A DNA stretch of 18,713 nt from Pseudomonadota bacterium (GTDB lineage Bacteria; Pseudomonadota; Gammaproteobacteria; Burkholderiales; SG8-39), in NCBI GenBank assembly GCA_003242425.1, contig QGUL01000004.1, forward strand, positions 1 through 18,713. The letters are read 5' to 3'. Below, piece by piece: positions 1 through 7,465 of this stretch (position 1 is its first letter; each line of letters opens with the position of its first letter). Both the position numbers and the translations under genes were made by a program. A model generated the notes under the pieces. The model had not been told where the DNA came from, searched no databases, and saw nothing but the letters and a program-made list of their open reading frames with translations.

Positions 1-1517
1 TGCGCGAGGGCGGCAATGCCCTGGAAGCGATGATCGCCGCCGCCGCGACCATTGCGGTCGTCTATCCGCACATGAACGGGATCGGCGGCGATTCCTTCTG
101 GCTGTTGCATGCGCCGGGGACGGGCGTGCGCGGCATCGATGCGAGCGGCACCGCGGGACGCAATGTTTCGCGCGCGCTCTACGCCGACCGCGGCCTCGAT
201 GCCATTCCCATGCGCGGGCCGCTTGCCGCCAATACCGTCGCGGGCACGATTTCCGGCTGGAACAAGGCGCTGGAAATCGCGGCGGAGTGGGGCGGGCGCC
301 TGCCGCTTGCGCGCCTGCTGGCCGACGCGATGCACTACGCGCGCAACGGCATCCCCGTCACCGTGAGCCAGGCGGCAAGCACGCAGGCGAAGTTCTCCGA
401 GCTTGCGCCGCAGCCTGGATTCAGCGAGACCTTCCTGGTCGGCGGTGCGCCGCCGCGCCCAGGCAGCGTCTTCAAACAGCCGCGTCTGGCGGCCGCGCTC
501 GAACAGCTCGTCCGCGCGGGCCTGGACGATTACTACCGCGGCGATCTGGCGCGCAGCATCGCGGCGGATCTCGCCGCGGTCGGCAGTCCGCTCACGCTGG
601 ACGATCTCGAATCGCACCGCGCATGCGAGGTGAAGCCGCTGGCGCTGCGTCATTCGCGCGGGACGGTGTACAACATGACGCCGCCGACGCAGGGCGTCGT
701 TTCGCTCGCGATCCTCGGGGTGCTGGACCGGCTCGGCATCGACAAGCTCGATCCGTTGTCGGCCGATTACGTGCATTTCGCGGTGGAAGCGACCAAGCAG
801 GCCTTCCGCGTGCGCGACCGCTACGTCACCGATCCGGCTTATATGCAGGTCGATGCGCAGTCGCTGCTCGCGCCGGAGGAGCTGGACGAGCTCACGGCGC
901 AGGTCGACGCGTCGCGCGCGTATCCGTGGGGCGGCGCGACGACGACGGGCGACACGGTCTGGATGGGCGTGATCGACGGCCAGGGGCGCGCAGTGTCGTT
1001 CATCCAGAGCATCTACCACGAGTTCGGCAGCGGGGTGGTGCTGCCCCATACGGGCATCAACTGGCAGAACCGCGGCTGCAGTTTCTCGCTCGACCCCGCT
1101 GCGCTCAACGCATTGGAGCCCGGCCGCAAGCCTTTCCACACGCTCAATCCCGCGCTTGCGCTGTTGGACGACGGCCGCAGCATGGTATACGGCACCATGG
1201 GCGGCGACGGACAGCCGCAGACGCAGGCTGCCGTGTTCACGCGCTACGCGATGATGAACATGGGTTTGCAGGCGGCGGTCAGCGCGCCCCGCTGGCTGCT
1301 CGGCCGCACCTGGGGCAGCATGTCGGAATCGCTCAAGCTCGAAAGCCGTTTCGCGCCCGAGGTGGTGCAGTCGTTGCGCGCGCGCGGCCACGTGGTCGAC
1401 GTGATCGGCGCGTACGATGAAACCGTGGGCCATGCCGGCGCGCTCGTCCGGCACAGCCACGGCGTGATGGAAGGTGCGTTCGATCCGCGCAGCGACGGCG
1501 GCGTGGCGGCGTTCTGA
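1..1517 (+). CDS. Gamma-glutamyltransferase-like Ntn hydrolase (5' end outside window)
   Basis: The frame is open from the first base, with complete codons from position 3, and about 504 residues are visible. They begin inside the conserved N-terminal part of the family (GGNALEAMIAAAATIAVVYP, then MNGIGGDSFW), so only the first few dozen residues, including any signal peptide, are missing. The family is made as a proenzyme that cleaves itself before a catalytic threonine to give a large and a small subunit. Here that threonine is in GDTVWMGVID, codon 954-956. The small subunit carries FGSGVV and ends GGVAAF. The loop that contains the donor-binding aspartate in E. coli GGT reads QNRGCSFS instead. 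This places the protein with the atypical GGT-like branch, so glutathione transpeptidation should not be assumed; hydrolase or acylase activity is possible. The stop is 4 nt from the stop of the convergent antiporter gene. Confidence 0.88.
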   Translation, partial: REGGNALEAMIAAAATIAVVYPHMNGIGGDSFWLLHAPGTGVRGIDASGTAGRNVSRALYADRGLDAIPMRGPLAANTVAGTISGWNKALEIAAEWGGRLPLARLLADAMHYARNGIPVTVSQAASTQAKFSELAPQPGFSETFLVGGAPPRPGSVFKQPRLAAALEQLVRAGLDDYYRGDLARSIAADLAAVGSPLTLDDLESHRACEVKPLALRHSRGTVYNMTPPTQGVVSLAILGVLDRLGIDKLDPLSADYVHFAVEATKQAFRVRDRYVTDPAYMQVDAQSLLAPEELDELTAQVDASRAYPWGGATTTGDTVWMGVIDGQGRAVSFIQSIYHEFGSGVVLPHTGINWQNRGCSFSLDPAALNALEPGRKPFHTLNPALALLDDGRSMVYGTMGGDGQPQTQAAVFTRYAMMNMGLQAAVSAPRWLLGRTWGSMSESLKLESRFAPEVVQSLRARGHVVDVIGAYDETVGHAGALVRHSHGVMEGAFDPRSDGGVAAF

Positions 1518-1521
1518 TGCG

Positions 1522-3174
1522 CTAGTGCGCCGCGGGCCGCGTGAGGCTGGCCTCGGTCAGATCGATCTCGCGCACCAGCGCCCGGTGCACGTCGTCGTCG
1601 ATGGCGTTGCTGCGGCGCAGGCGGTAGAGCTCGTCGCGTTCGGCGCGCAGCGCCTCCAGCCGCAGTTCACGCTCCACTTCCATGCGGCGCTCGATGTCTT
1701 CCATGCGCTCGCCGCTGGGATCGCCGTATTCCAGCCGGCGTTTGTAGACATCGATGAGATACGCGGCCGCTTCCGCGCGCAGCGCCGCTTCCTCGGGCGA
1801 ATACTGCCGTTGCGGGAGATAGGTCTGGATACGGCGGATGGCGGCTTCGGCCGCCGCCAGACGTGCCGAGACTTCACCGTGCCGGTGCTGCGTGGCGTGC
1901 GGCATGTCCGTTTGCAGCCCGGACGCGAGCAGAGGCATCGCCACACTGGCGATCAGCAGCGAACACAGGATCACGCCCATCGCCAGGCTGATCGCCACGT
2001 CGCGTGCGGGGAAGGGTGTGCCGTCGGGCAGCAAGAGCGGCAGTGTGAGGATGCCGGCGAGAGTGATGGCGCCGCGCACGCCGGCTGCGGCCACCACGGC
2101 GATCAGGCGCGAGTGCGGCATGTCGCGGCGTTCGCCGCGCAGCCGGGCGTGGAAGACCGTGACCCGCAGCGCGACCCATACCCAGGCGAAACGCAGCGCG
2201 CCGAGCGCCAGCGTGATCGCCACCATGTAGAACAGCAGCTCCAGATCGCTCGACGCGCCGATGGCGAGCGCCACCTCGTGCAGACTGCGCAACATGCCGG
2301 GCAACTGCTCGCCCAGCAGCACGAAGATGATCCCGTTCAGCGTGGTCTGCACCGTGTCCCACACGGCGGTGCGCTGCATGCGCGTGGAGGCGAGCGCGGG
2401 ACCGGAGAGCTCGTTGTAGTGCATGGCGATGCCGGCCACCGCTGCGGCCAGAATGCCCGAGGCGTGCACATGCTCGGCGCCCAGGTAGGCGGCGAAAGGC
2501 ACCAGCAGGCTGATGAGGATCTGGATGGACGGCTGCTCGCCGGTGTAGCTGACGAGCAGGCGGTTCGCTAGGCCGATCACCCACACCACCGCCAGGCCGA
2601 CCAGCACGCCGCCGCCGGCCACTTTCACGAAGCTGGCCGAAGCGTCGGCGATGGAGAACACCCCGGTCATCGCCGCGCCCACGGCGAAGGTGAAGCACAC
2701 CAGGCCCGTGGCGTCGTTGAGCAGCGATTCGCCTTCGAGGATGTGCATCAGCCGCGAAGGCAGCGGCGTGTTTGCCGTCATCGCTGCCACCGCGACCGGG
2801 TCGGTGGGCGAGAGAATGGCCGCGAGCGCGAACGCCACTGCGAGGGGGATGGCGGGGATCAGCCAGTGCACCACGTAGCCGAGGCCCAGCACCGTCAGCA
2901 CCACGAGCCCGATCGCGAGCGCCAGGATCGGCTGCCAGTTGCGGAAGAACGCGCCCTTGGGAATGCGCCAGCCGTCGAGGAAGAGCAGCGGCGGGATGAA
3001 AAGCAGCAGGAACACGTGCGGATCGAGCGGTACGCCCAGGCCCCACCACGACAGCACCGCGCCGATGGCGATCTGCACCAGCGGCAGGGGCGGTTTGATG
3101 GGCAGCAGGCGGGCGATATAGGCGCTGACGACGACCGCCAGCAAAAAGATCAGGACCGTCGTGATGACGTGCAT
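1522..3174 (-). CDS. CPA1-family Na+/H+ antiporter with C-terminal coiled-coil tail
   Basis: The 550-residue product is an inner-membrane monovalent cation/proton exchanger of the CPA1 (NhaP/YjcE-like) family, expected to act in pH and Na+ homeostasis. About 12 hydrophobic segments fill residues 1-420. Family signatures are visible: FIPPLLFLDGW (60-69), LSPTDPVAV (121-129) with the conserved Asp125, EGESLLNDATG (147-157) with the Asn153-Asp154 ion-binding pair, and the RGAITLAGIL helix in the second half. After about residue 425 comes a hydrophilic, Arg/Glu-rich tail with coiled-coil character, probably cytoplasmic and regulatory. The ATG at 3172-3174 is preceded by GGGAG (3182-3186) at 7 nt, which supports this start. 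It lies 63 nt downstream of the nuclease-like gene on the same strand. That gap contains a 6-bp GC hairpin (3214-3228) without a T-run. Ion specificity (Na+, K+ or Li+) cannot be told from sequence. Confidence 0.92.
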   Translation of the reverse strand: MHVITTVLIFLLAVVVSAYIARLLPIKPPLPLVQIAIGAVLSWWGLGVPLDPHVFLLLFIPPLLFLDGWRIPKGAFFRNWQPILALAIGLVVLTVLGLGYVVHWLIPAIPLAVAFALAAILSPTDPVAVAAMTANTPLPSRLMHILEGESLLNDATGLVCFTFAVGAAMTGVFSIADASASFVKVAGGGVLVGLAVVWVIGLANRLLVSYTGEQPSIQILISLLVPFAAYLGAEHVHASGILAAAVAGIAMHYNELSGPALASTRMQRTAVWDTVQTTLNGIIFVLLGEQLPGMLRSLHEVALAIGASSDLELLFYMVAITLALGALRFAWVWVALRVTVFHARLRGERRDMPHSRLIAVVAAAGVRGAITLAGILTLPLLLPDGTPFPARDVAISLAMGVILCSLLIASVAMPLLASGLQTDMPHATQHRHGEVSARLAAAEAAIRRIQTYLPQRQYSPEEAALRAEAAAYLIDVYKRRLEYGDPSGERMEDIERRMEVERELRLEALRAERDELYRLRRSNAIDDDVHRALVREIDLTEASLTRPAAH

Positions 3175-3237
3175 GCGCAGGCTCCCGGTGTTCTTCTGTC
3201 CCCGGCGCGGGGGCGGGCGACGCGCCCGGCCTGCATG

Positions 3238-3816
3238 CTACTGTCCGAACAGCCTTTTGAAAAAGGCCACGAAGGCGTTGTCAGGAGGTTCTTCCTTGGG
3301 CGGCGCACGCCGCGCCGCCTTGGCGCGGGCCGCCTGCTCGGTCCGCAGCGCGACGCGGCGCCATTCCCAGGGCGCCACCGGGTTTTCGCCGGACCACAGC
3401 CCGCGTCTTGCGTGCTGGGCGATGTGCTGGGCGACGTAGAGCGTCTGATCGTCGACCTCGTCTTCGGCGACCCATGCCATGCCGCGGCGCAACTGCTCGG
3501 CGCTTGCCGGCACGCCGTCGCAGTACACCTGCGCCACGACGCGCCCGTCCGGGCGGGCACGGGGATTTACGAGCCGCGCTTCGCGCCGGTAACACATGTC
3601 GGAGAGCGATTGCCGGGACCGGGTGCCGAAATCCTGGCCCAGTTCGGGGGCGTCGATCTCGGCGAGATCCACGGTCATTTTCCGGCCGTCGCAGACGACG
3701 CTCAGGGTATCGCCGTCCTGCACGCCCGCGACCAGGCAGGCCTGCGCCGGCACGGCGACGAGCATGAGCGCCGCCGACAGGCTGCGGCGCGTGAGAGGAT
3801 GATTCGGCCCACACAT
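3238..3816 (-). CDS. Exported staphylococcal-nuclease-fold (thermonuclease family) protein with a catalytic Arg replaced
   Basis: This 192-residue protein has a Sec-type signal peptide (RR at 10-11, hydrophobic 13-23, likely cleavage after AQA at 26) followed by one SNase (OB-fold) domain, residues 28-135, and a basic C-terminal tail. Compared with the S. aureus enzyme, the Ca2+ ligands are present (DGDT, Asp36; DAPE, Asp55), as are the catalytic Glu58 and the second arginine (DGR, Arg92). The position of the first catalytic arginine (SNase Arg35, five residues before the DAPE aspartate) is Asp50. Cysteines 27, 42, 75 and 99 could form two disulfides outside the cytoplasm. Two starts are possible: the ATG at 3816, used here, or an in-frame TTG at 3834 with a GGACGG about 8 nt before it. 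Neither has a strong ribosome site. Nuclease activity is uncertain because of the substitution; the fold assignment is firm. Confidence 0.85.
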   Translation of the reverse strand: MCGPNHPLTRRSLSAALMLVAVPAQACLVAGVQDGDTLSVVCDGRKMTVDLAEIDAPELGQDFGTRSRQSLSDMCYRREARLVNPRARPDGRVVAQVYCDGVPASAEQLRRGMAWVAEDEVDDQTLYVAQHIAQHARRGLWSGENPVAPWEWRRVALRTEQAARAKAARRAPPKEEPPDNAFVAFFKRLFGQ

Positions 3817-3856
3817 GCCTTCGCGGCGATGCAAATTGTTTGCCGTCCGCGAAGGC
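3817..3856. repeat. Long imperfect inverted repeat between the reductase gene and the nuclease-like gene
   Basis: GCCTTCGCGG (3817-3826) and CCGCGAAGGC (3847-3856) are perfect 10-bp inverted copies. Inside them, GCAAA (3831-3835) and TTTGC (3839-3843) form a second 5-bp stem around a 3-nt loop. The whole folds into one long hairpin with a small internal loop. On the minus strand it begins 10 nt after the reductase stop and ends directly before the nuclease ATG, and the alternative TTG start lies in the inner stem-loop. There is no T-run, so an intrinsic terminator is less likely than an RNA hairpin affecting termination, mRNA stability or translation start. Confidence 0.6.
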
Positions 3857-3866
3857 GCGGGGGCGA

Positions 3867-4808
3867 TCAGGCGCTCGCCCGATCCAGCCTGGCGATCGCC
3901 TCGTCCGGCAGGCGCAGCGCGGCCGCGCCGAGGAGGTCGTCCAACTGCTCCAGTTTCGTCGCGCTGGCGATGGGCGCGGTCACGCCCGGCTTTGCCATCA
4001 GCCAGGCCAGTGCCACCTGCGCGGGCGTGGCCGACAGCGAATCCGCCACTTCGCGCAACGCCGCAAGGATGCGCAGGCCGCGCTCATCGAAATACTTGCG
4101 CAGGAGATCGGCACGGCTCGCGCCGGCGAGATCCTCGACGCCGCGGTACTTGCCCGTGAGAAAACCGTTCGCCAGCGCGAAATAGCAGATCACGCCGAGT
4201 CCCCGTTCCACCGCGAGCGGCGCGAGCTCGCGCTCGAAGGCGTGACGGTCGTAGAGGTTGTATTCGGGCTGCAACACTTCGTAGCGCACAAGCCCCTTCT
4301 GCGCGCTGATGTCCAGCGCTTCGCGCACGCGCGCCGCGCTGTAGTTCGACGCGCCTACGGCGCGCACCTTCCCAGATTCGACAAGCCGGTCGAAGGCTGT
4401 CAGCGTCTCTTCGAGCGGCACGCTTTCGTCGTCGGTATGCGCGAAATAGACGTCGATGTGATCGGTCTGCAGCCGGCGCAGCGAATCCTCCGCGGCGGCG
4501 AGGATGTTTTCGGCGCGCAAGCCTTTGCGCCGTTCCAGCAGGCCGACCTTGGTGATGAGCACGACGTCGTCGCGCCGCCCGCGCCGCTTGAGCCATTTGC
4601 CGATGATCGTTTCGGATTCGCCGCCCGAGTTGCCCGGCACCCACGCGGAGTACATGTCCGCGGTGTCGATGGCGTTGAAGCCGCGTTCCGTGAAACGGTC
4701 GAGCAGGGCGTAGGAGGTCGCCTCGTCCGCCGTCCAGCCGAACACGTTGCCGCCGAAGACGAGCGGCGCGATGGCGATGTCCGTGCCGCCCAGTTTGCGT
4801 CGTTGCAT
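3867..4808 (-). CDS. Aldo/keto reductase
   Basis: The 313-residue protein is a full-length NADPH-dependent aldo/keto reductase (TIM barrel, COG0667 type), expected in the cytoplasm and reducing aldehydes or ketones. The catalytic tetrad is complete: Asp48 and Tyr53 in IDTADMYS, Lys87 in ITKVG, His124 in YFAHTDD. The cofactor-side motifs GASNYS and, near the C-terminus, GVTAPIASATKLEQLDD are also present. GNSGGESETIIGKWL is the usual helix after the tetrad tyrosine. The ATG at 4806-4808 has GGAG (4815-4818) 6 nt upstream, so the start is well supported. The 125 nt upstream contain two palindromes, listed separately, that may bind a regulator. The natural substrate cannot be inferred from sequence. 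Confidence 0.93.
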   Translation of the reverse strand: MQRRKLGGTDIAIAPLVFGGNVFGWTADEATSYALLDRFTERGFNAIDTADMYSAWVPGNSGGESETIIGKWLKRRGRRDDVVLITKVGLLERRKGLRAENILAAAEDSLRRLQTDHIDVYFAHTDDESVPLEETLTAFDRLVESGKVRAVGASNYSAARVREALDISAQKGLVRYEVLQPEYNLYDRHAFERELAPLAVERGLGVICYFALANGFLTGKYRGVEDLAGASRADLLRKYFDERGLRILAALREVADSLSATPAQVALAWLMAKPGVTAPIASATKLEQLDDLLGAAALRLPDEAIARLDRASA

Positions 4809-4834
4809 GGTTTACTCCGTGATGCGAAAGCGCC

Positions 4835-4848
4835 GTCACGGCTGTGAC
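4835..4848. promoter_or_regulatory. Palindrome upstream of the aldo/keto reductase, possible operator
   Basis: GTCAC (4835-4839) and GTGAC (4844-4848) are inverted copies around GGCT, 26 nt upstream of the reductase start codon. This is the expected place for an operator near the transcription start. No regulator gene sits next to it, so the link is by position only. Confidence 0.3.
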
Positions 4849-4867
4849 GACGCCGTATGGCCCAGAA

Positions 4868-4886
4868 GCGAACATACCGCGTTCGC
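4868..4886. promoter_or_regulatory. Second palindrome upstream of the aldo/keto reductase, possible operator
   Basis: GCGAAC (4868-4873) and GTTCGC (4881-4886) are perfect 6-bp inverted copies 7 nt apart, giving a 19-bp dyad. The minus strand across the centre reads GGTATGTT, a weak -10-like element (TATGTT), so the dyad could overlap the promoter. I could not find a matching -35 element. Confidence 0.3.
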
Positions 4887-4933
4887 CCGGCGTGCGCATT
4901 CCGATCCGCGCGGGGCGGCGGTGCGGTCGCGGA

Positions 4934-6274
4934 TCACGCAGCCTGTGCCAGCGCCGTACGCGGCGCGCGGGCGAGACGCAGGAAACGCTGATTGACCGGG
5001 CTGTGCGGCTTGAGCGCCAGGCGCTCGCAGACCAGCGCTTCGGCGTAGTCGCGCATGCCGCCGCGCAACGCCGACTTCATCAGGGTGAGATCGATGATGT
5101 CGCGTTGCGCATGGCTGCCGCCGAACACGCTCGCCGCGTAGCGCGCGGGGTGCAGCAGCTCCACCGCCTTGCGGTCATCCTTGCGCCAGTAGGCGAGGAA
5201 GCCTTCCATCAGCGGCACGGCGGCCTTGCGCGCCCATTCTGCAGCTTCGCCGTGACCGGCGGCGGTGCGCTGCACGGCTTTCAGCAGCCGCACGGCCTCG
5301 CTCTCCCAGCCGGCCTGCAGGCAGGACATGAAGGCGTGCCAGTCGTTGAAGGTGTAGGTGCGGCCATCGGCGTGCTGCAGCCAGGCCTCGGCCGCTTCGG
5401 CGGCGCGGCTGCCGATGTCGATGCCGGCGAGCTGCAGGCGCCACAGCAGGGCCGAGGCATCGACCAGGTCGAGCGCCGTCGCGCTGCGGTCCTTGCGGAT
5501 GCGCGCGTCGTAGAGCGCGAGCGCTTCCTGCGCCTGCTCCAACCCCATGTGGAACACGGCGAGATGCCACCAGTTGTGCACCTTGAAGAAGTTGTCGTCG
5601 CCGTCCCAGCCGCTGCGCGTGGTGTGCAGCCACTCGATGCCTTCCTCCGCGCGGCCCTGCATCTCCATCACGTGCGCCACCGCGTGCGCGGCCCAGCCGT
5701 CGAGCGGTTCCAGTTCCACGGCGCGGCGGCCGGCGTCTTCCGCGCGCGCGTAATCGCCGCTTTCCTCCAGGCCGAAGGCGTGCATACCGAGCAGGACGGG
5801 ATAGCCGGGCATATCGGGCGACCACTGCGGCAACACGCGTGCGATGCGGTCGCGCAGGTTGCGGGCGCTGCCGCGCAGGAAGTCGATGAGATGTCCCGTC
5901 TGGACGGCGAGCAGATCGGTCGGCCAGCGCAGATTGTGGATGTCCAGGGCCGTGGCCGCCGCGTGCCAGCCCTCGGTGTAGAGCAGGTCGAGCGCGCGCA
6001 CATGCGAGGCGGCGCGTTCGTCGAAGTCGGCCCGTTTCAACTCGTCGAGCAGCCCGCGGGCGATCGCCATCGCTGCCGGCTCCGAGGACACGGCGTGGAG
6101 GTGCGCCTTGCACACTTTCGCCATGTGGAAATCCGGGGCGATTTCGAGGGCGGCGTCCAGGCAACCCACGGGGTCGCCGCGGTAGATGTTGTAGGCGCGC
6201 AGCGCCGTGCAGTACAGCGCTGCGGCTTCGGGCGTGGCACCCGGGAGGGCGAGGCCTTGCTGATCCTTCTGCAT
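4934..6274 (-). CDS. Tetratricopeptide-repeat protein of the TTC38 family
   Basis: The 446-residue protein is helical, with degenerate TPR units along its length and no signal peptide or membrane segment. It has the hallmark centre of the TTC38 family, shared by bacteria, plants and animals: GMHAFGLEESGDYARAE, then a WAAHAVAHVMEMQGR stretch at about 195-210, then FFKVHNWWHLAVFHMGLE at about 230-245. The length is close to that of the family (about 470 residues in human TTC38). The ATG at 6272-6274 is chosen over an upstream in-frame codon at 6328 because a strong AAAGGAG (6281-6287) lies 6 nt before it. It is divergent from the AraC-type regulator. The biochemical role of bacterial members is not established, and I do not assign one; protein-protein interaction is the default expectation for TPRs. 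Confidence 0.87.
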   Translation of the reverse strand: MQKDQQGLALPGATPEAAALYCTALRAYNIYRGDPVGCLDAALEIAPDFHMAKVCKAHLHAVSSEPAAMAIARGLLDELKRADFDERAASHVRALDLLYTEGWHAAATALDIHNLRWPTDLLAVQTGHLIDFLRGSARNLRDRIARVLPQWSPDMPGYPVLLGMHAFGLEESGDYARAEDAGRRAVELEPLDGWAAHAVAHVMEMQGRAEEGIEWLHTTRSGWDGDDNFFKVHNWWHLAVFHMGLEQAQEALALYDARIRKDRSATALDLVDASALLWRLQLAGIDIGSRAAEAAEAWLQHADGRTYTFNDWHAFMSCLQAGWESEAVRLLKAVQRTAAGHGEAAEWARKAAVPLMEGFLAYWRKDDRKAVELLHPARYAASVFGGSHAQRDIIDLTLMKSALRGGMRDYAEALVCERLALKPHSPVNQRFLRLARAPRTALAQAA

Positions 6275-6280
6275 GGTGTG

Positions 6281-6287
6281 CTCCTTT
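6281..6287 (-). promoter_or_regulatory. Strong ribosome binding site that fixes the TTC38-like start
   Basis: The minus strand reads AAAGGAG here, 6 nt before the ATG at 6272-6274. It is among the best Shine-Dalgarno matches in the window, and it argues against the longer in-frame reading that starts at 6328. Confidence 0.75.
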
Positions 6288-6315
6288 CCGACCAATGGCT
6301 GATGGACAAAGCCGG

Positions 6316-6351
6316 GCCGCCCGCGCATATTTCCGGCCGTCGGCGGGCGGC
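6316..6351. repeat. GC-rich inverted repeat in the divergent TTC38/AraC intergenic region
   Basis: GCCGCCCGC (6316-6324) and GCGGGCGGC (6343-6351) are perfect 9-bp inverted copies separated by 18 nt. The spacer contains the only AT-rich patch of the region (CATATTT). The repeat lies upstream of both divergent genes, so it could be a binding site for the AraC-type regulator or simply a hairpin. Confidence 0.35.
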
Positions 6352-6450
6352 TTCGATGGGCGTGGAGCGTAGGGCTTGGGCGGCGCGGGGACCATGCGCG
6401 AGGCGCCGGAATCTTTGCCCGATGCGCCGCCAGTGCGGGGGAACGGTTCG

Positions 6451-7437
6451 ATGGAGCAGGTCTTTGAGGCGTTGCGGAGCATGCGCCTGTCCGGCGCGGT
6501 CTTTCTGGAGGCGGAGCTCACCGCGCCGTGGAGCTTCAATTCGCGCGTCGATCCGGAGGACTGCGCGCCATACATGCGGCCGCCGCGCCATCTCATCTCC
6601 TATCACTACATCCTCGAAGGCGAGTGCACGATCCGGCTCGAAGGGCGCGCGGCGGTGCCGCTGCGCGCAGGCGAGATCGTCGTATTGCCGCGTAACGACG
6701 CGCACATGCTGGCGAGCGGCGAAGGCATTCCGCCCATCGACGCGGGGCCGCTCATCGAACCGGGTGGGGACGGCACGCCGGCGCAAATCCGCCACGGAGG
6801 AGGCGGCGCACGCACGCGCATGTACTGCGGCTTCCTCGGCACCGACGCGCCGCACAACGCGCCGCTTGCCATGCTGCCCGCGCTGATGAAGGTCGACGCC
6901 CGTGCGTCGGCCGCCGACGGCTGGATCGAGAGCTCCTTTCGTTACGCGGCGCGGGAGTCGGCGCGCGCGGCCGAGCACGCGCCGCAGATGGTCGCGCGCC
7001 TCGCGGAGCTGCTGTTCTACGACGCGGTGCGGCAGTACGTCGCGTCGCATCCGCGCGAACAGCGCGCCTGGGCGAGCCTCGGCGATCCCTACGTCGCCCG
7101 CGCGCTGGCGCTCCTGCACGAGCGGCCCGCGCATCGCTGGACCACCGACGCGCTCGCGGCGGAGATCGGCCTGTCGCGTTCGGCTTTCGCCGAGCGCTTC
7201 ACGCGCGCGGTGGGCGAGCCGCCGATGCGCTATCTCGCGCGCCGCAAACTGGAACTCGCCGCCGCGCTGCTGCGCGAATCGACGCTGCCCATTGCACGCA
7301 TTGCCTACGATATCGGCTACGAATCCGAAGCGGCCTTCAACCGCGCCTTCCGGCGCGAGTACGGCTCGCCGCCCGGAAGCTGGCGGCAGCGAGCCGCGTT
7401 CAGTCCGCAATCGCGGCCGGACGCGGAGCTGCGTTAA
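6451..7437 (+). CDS. AraC-family transcriptional regulator with N-terminal cupin (Cupin_6) domain
   Basis: With the ATG at 6451 the product is 328 residues. Residues 1-190 are a cupin sensor of the Cupin_6 type: an ELTAPWSFNSR entry, YHYILEGECTIRLEG, then LRAGEIVVLPRNDAHML. The C-terminal part, about 218-315, is the AraC DNA-binding domain with two helix-turn-helix units (TTDALAAEIGLSRSAFAERF; IARIAYDIGYESEAAFNRAF) followed by the usual GSPPGSWR. The start was chosen because family members typically begin a few residues before the LSGAVFLEAELTAPW segment, and because GGGGGAA precedes this ATG by about 8 nt. An ATG at 6394 and a TTG at 6376 are in frame but have poorer context. Only 28 nt separate its stop from the MFS gene, so it probably forms an operon with and regulates that exporter. 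The ligand is unknown. Confidence 0.88.
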   Translation: MEQVFEALRSMRLSGAVFLEAELTAPWSFNSRVDPEDCAPYMRPPRHLISYHYILEGECTIRLEGRAAVPLRAGEIVVLPRNDAHMLASGEGIPPIDAGPLIEPGGDGTPAQIRHGGGGARTRMYCGFLGTDAPHNAPLAMLPALMKVDARASAADGWIESSFRYAARESARAAEHAPQMVARLAELLFYDAVRQYVASHPREQRAWASLGDPYVARALALLHERPAHRWTTDALAAEIGLSRSAFAERFTRAVGEPPMRYLARRKLELAAALLRESTLPIARIAYDIGYESEAAFNRAFRREYGSPPGSWRQRAAFSPQSRPDAELR

Positions 7438-7465
7438 GCTTCCGCGACTTGTCCGACCGTTTCCG

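Noticed and set aside
3214..3228. CGGGCG-ACG-CGCCCG hairpin before the antiporter as a terminator
   Set aside because: The stem is short and no T-run follows on either strand; chance hairpins are common in GC-rich DNA.
6376..6450. Longer N-terminus for the AraC regulator (TTG at 6376 or ATG at 6394)
   Set aside because: The extra residues are Gly/Pro-rich and not family-like. The ATG at 6451 has the better ribosome site. The ATG at 6394 cannot be fully excluded.
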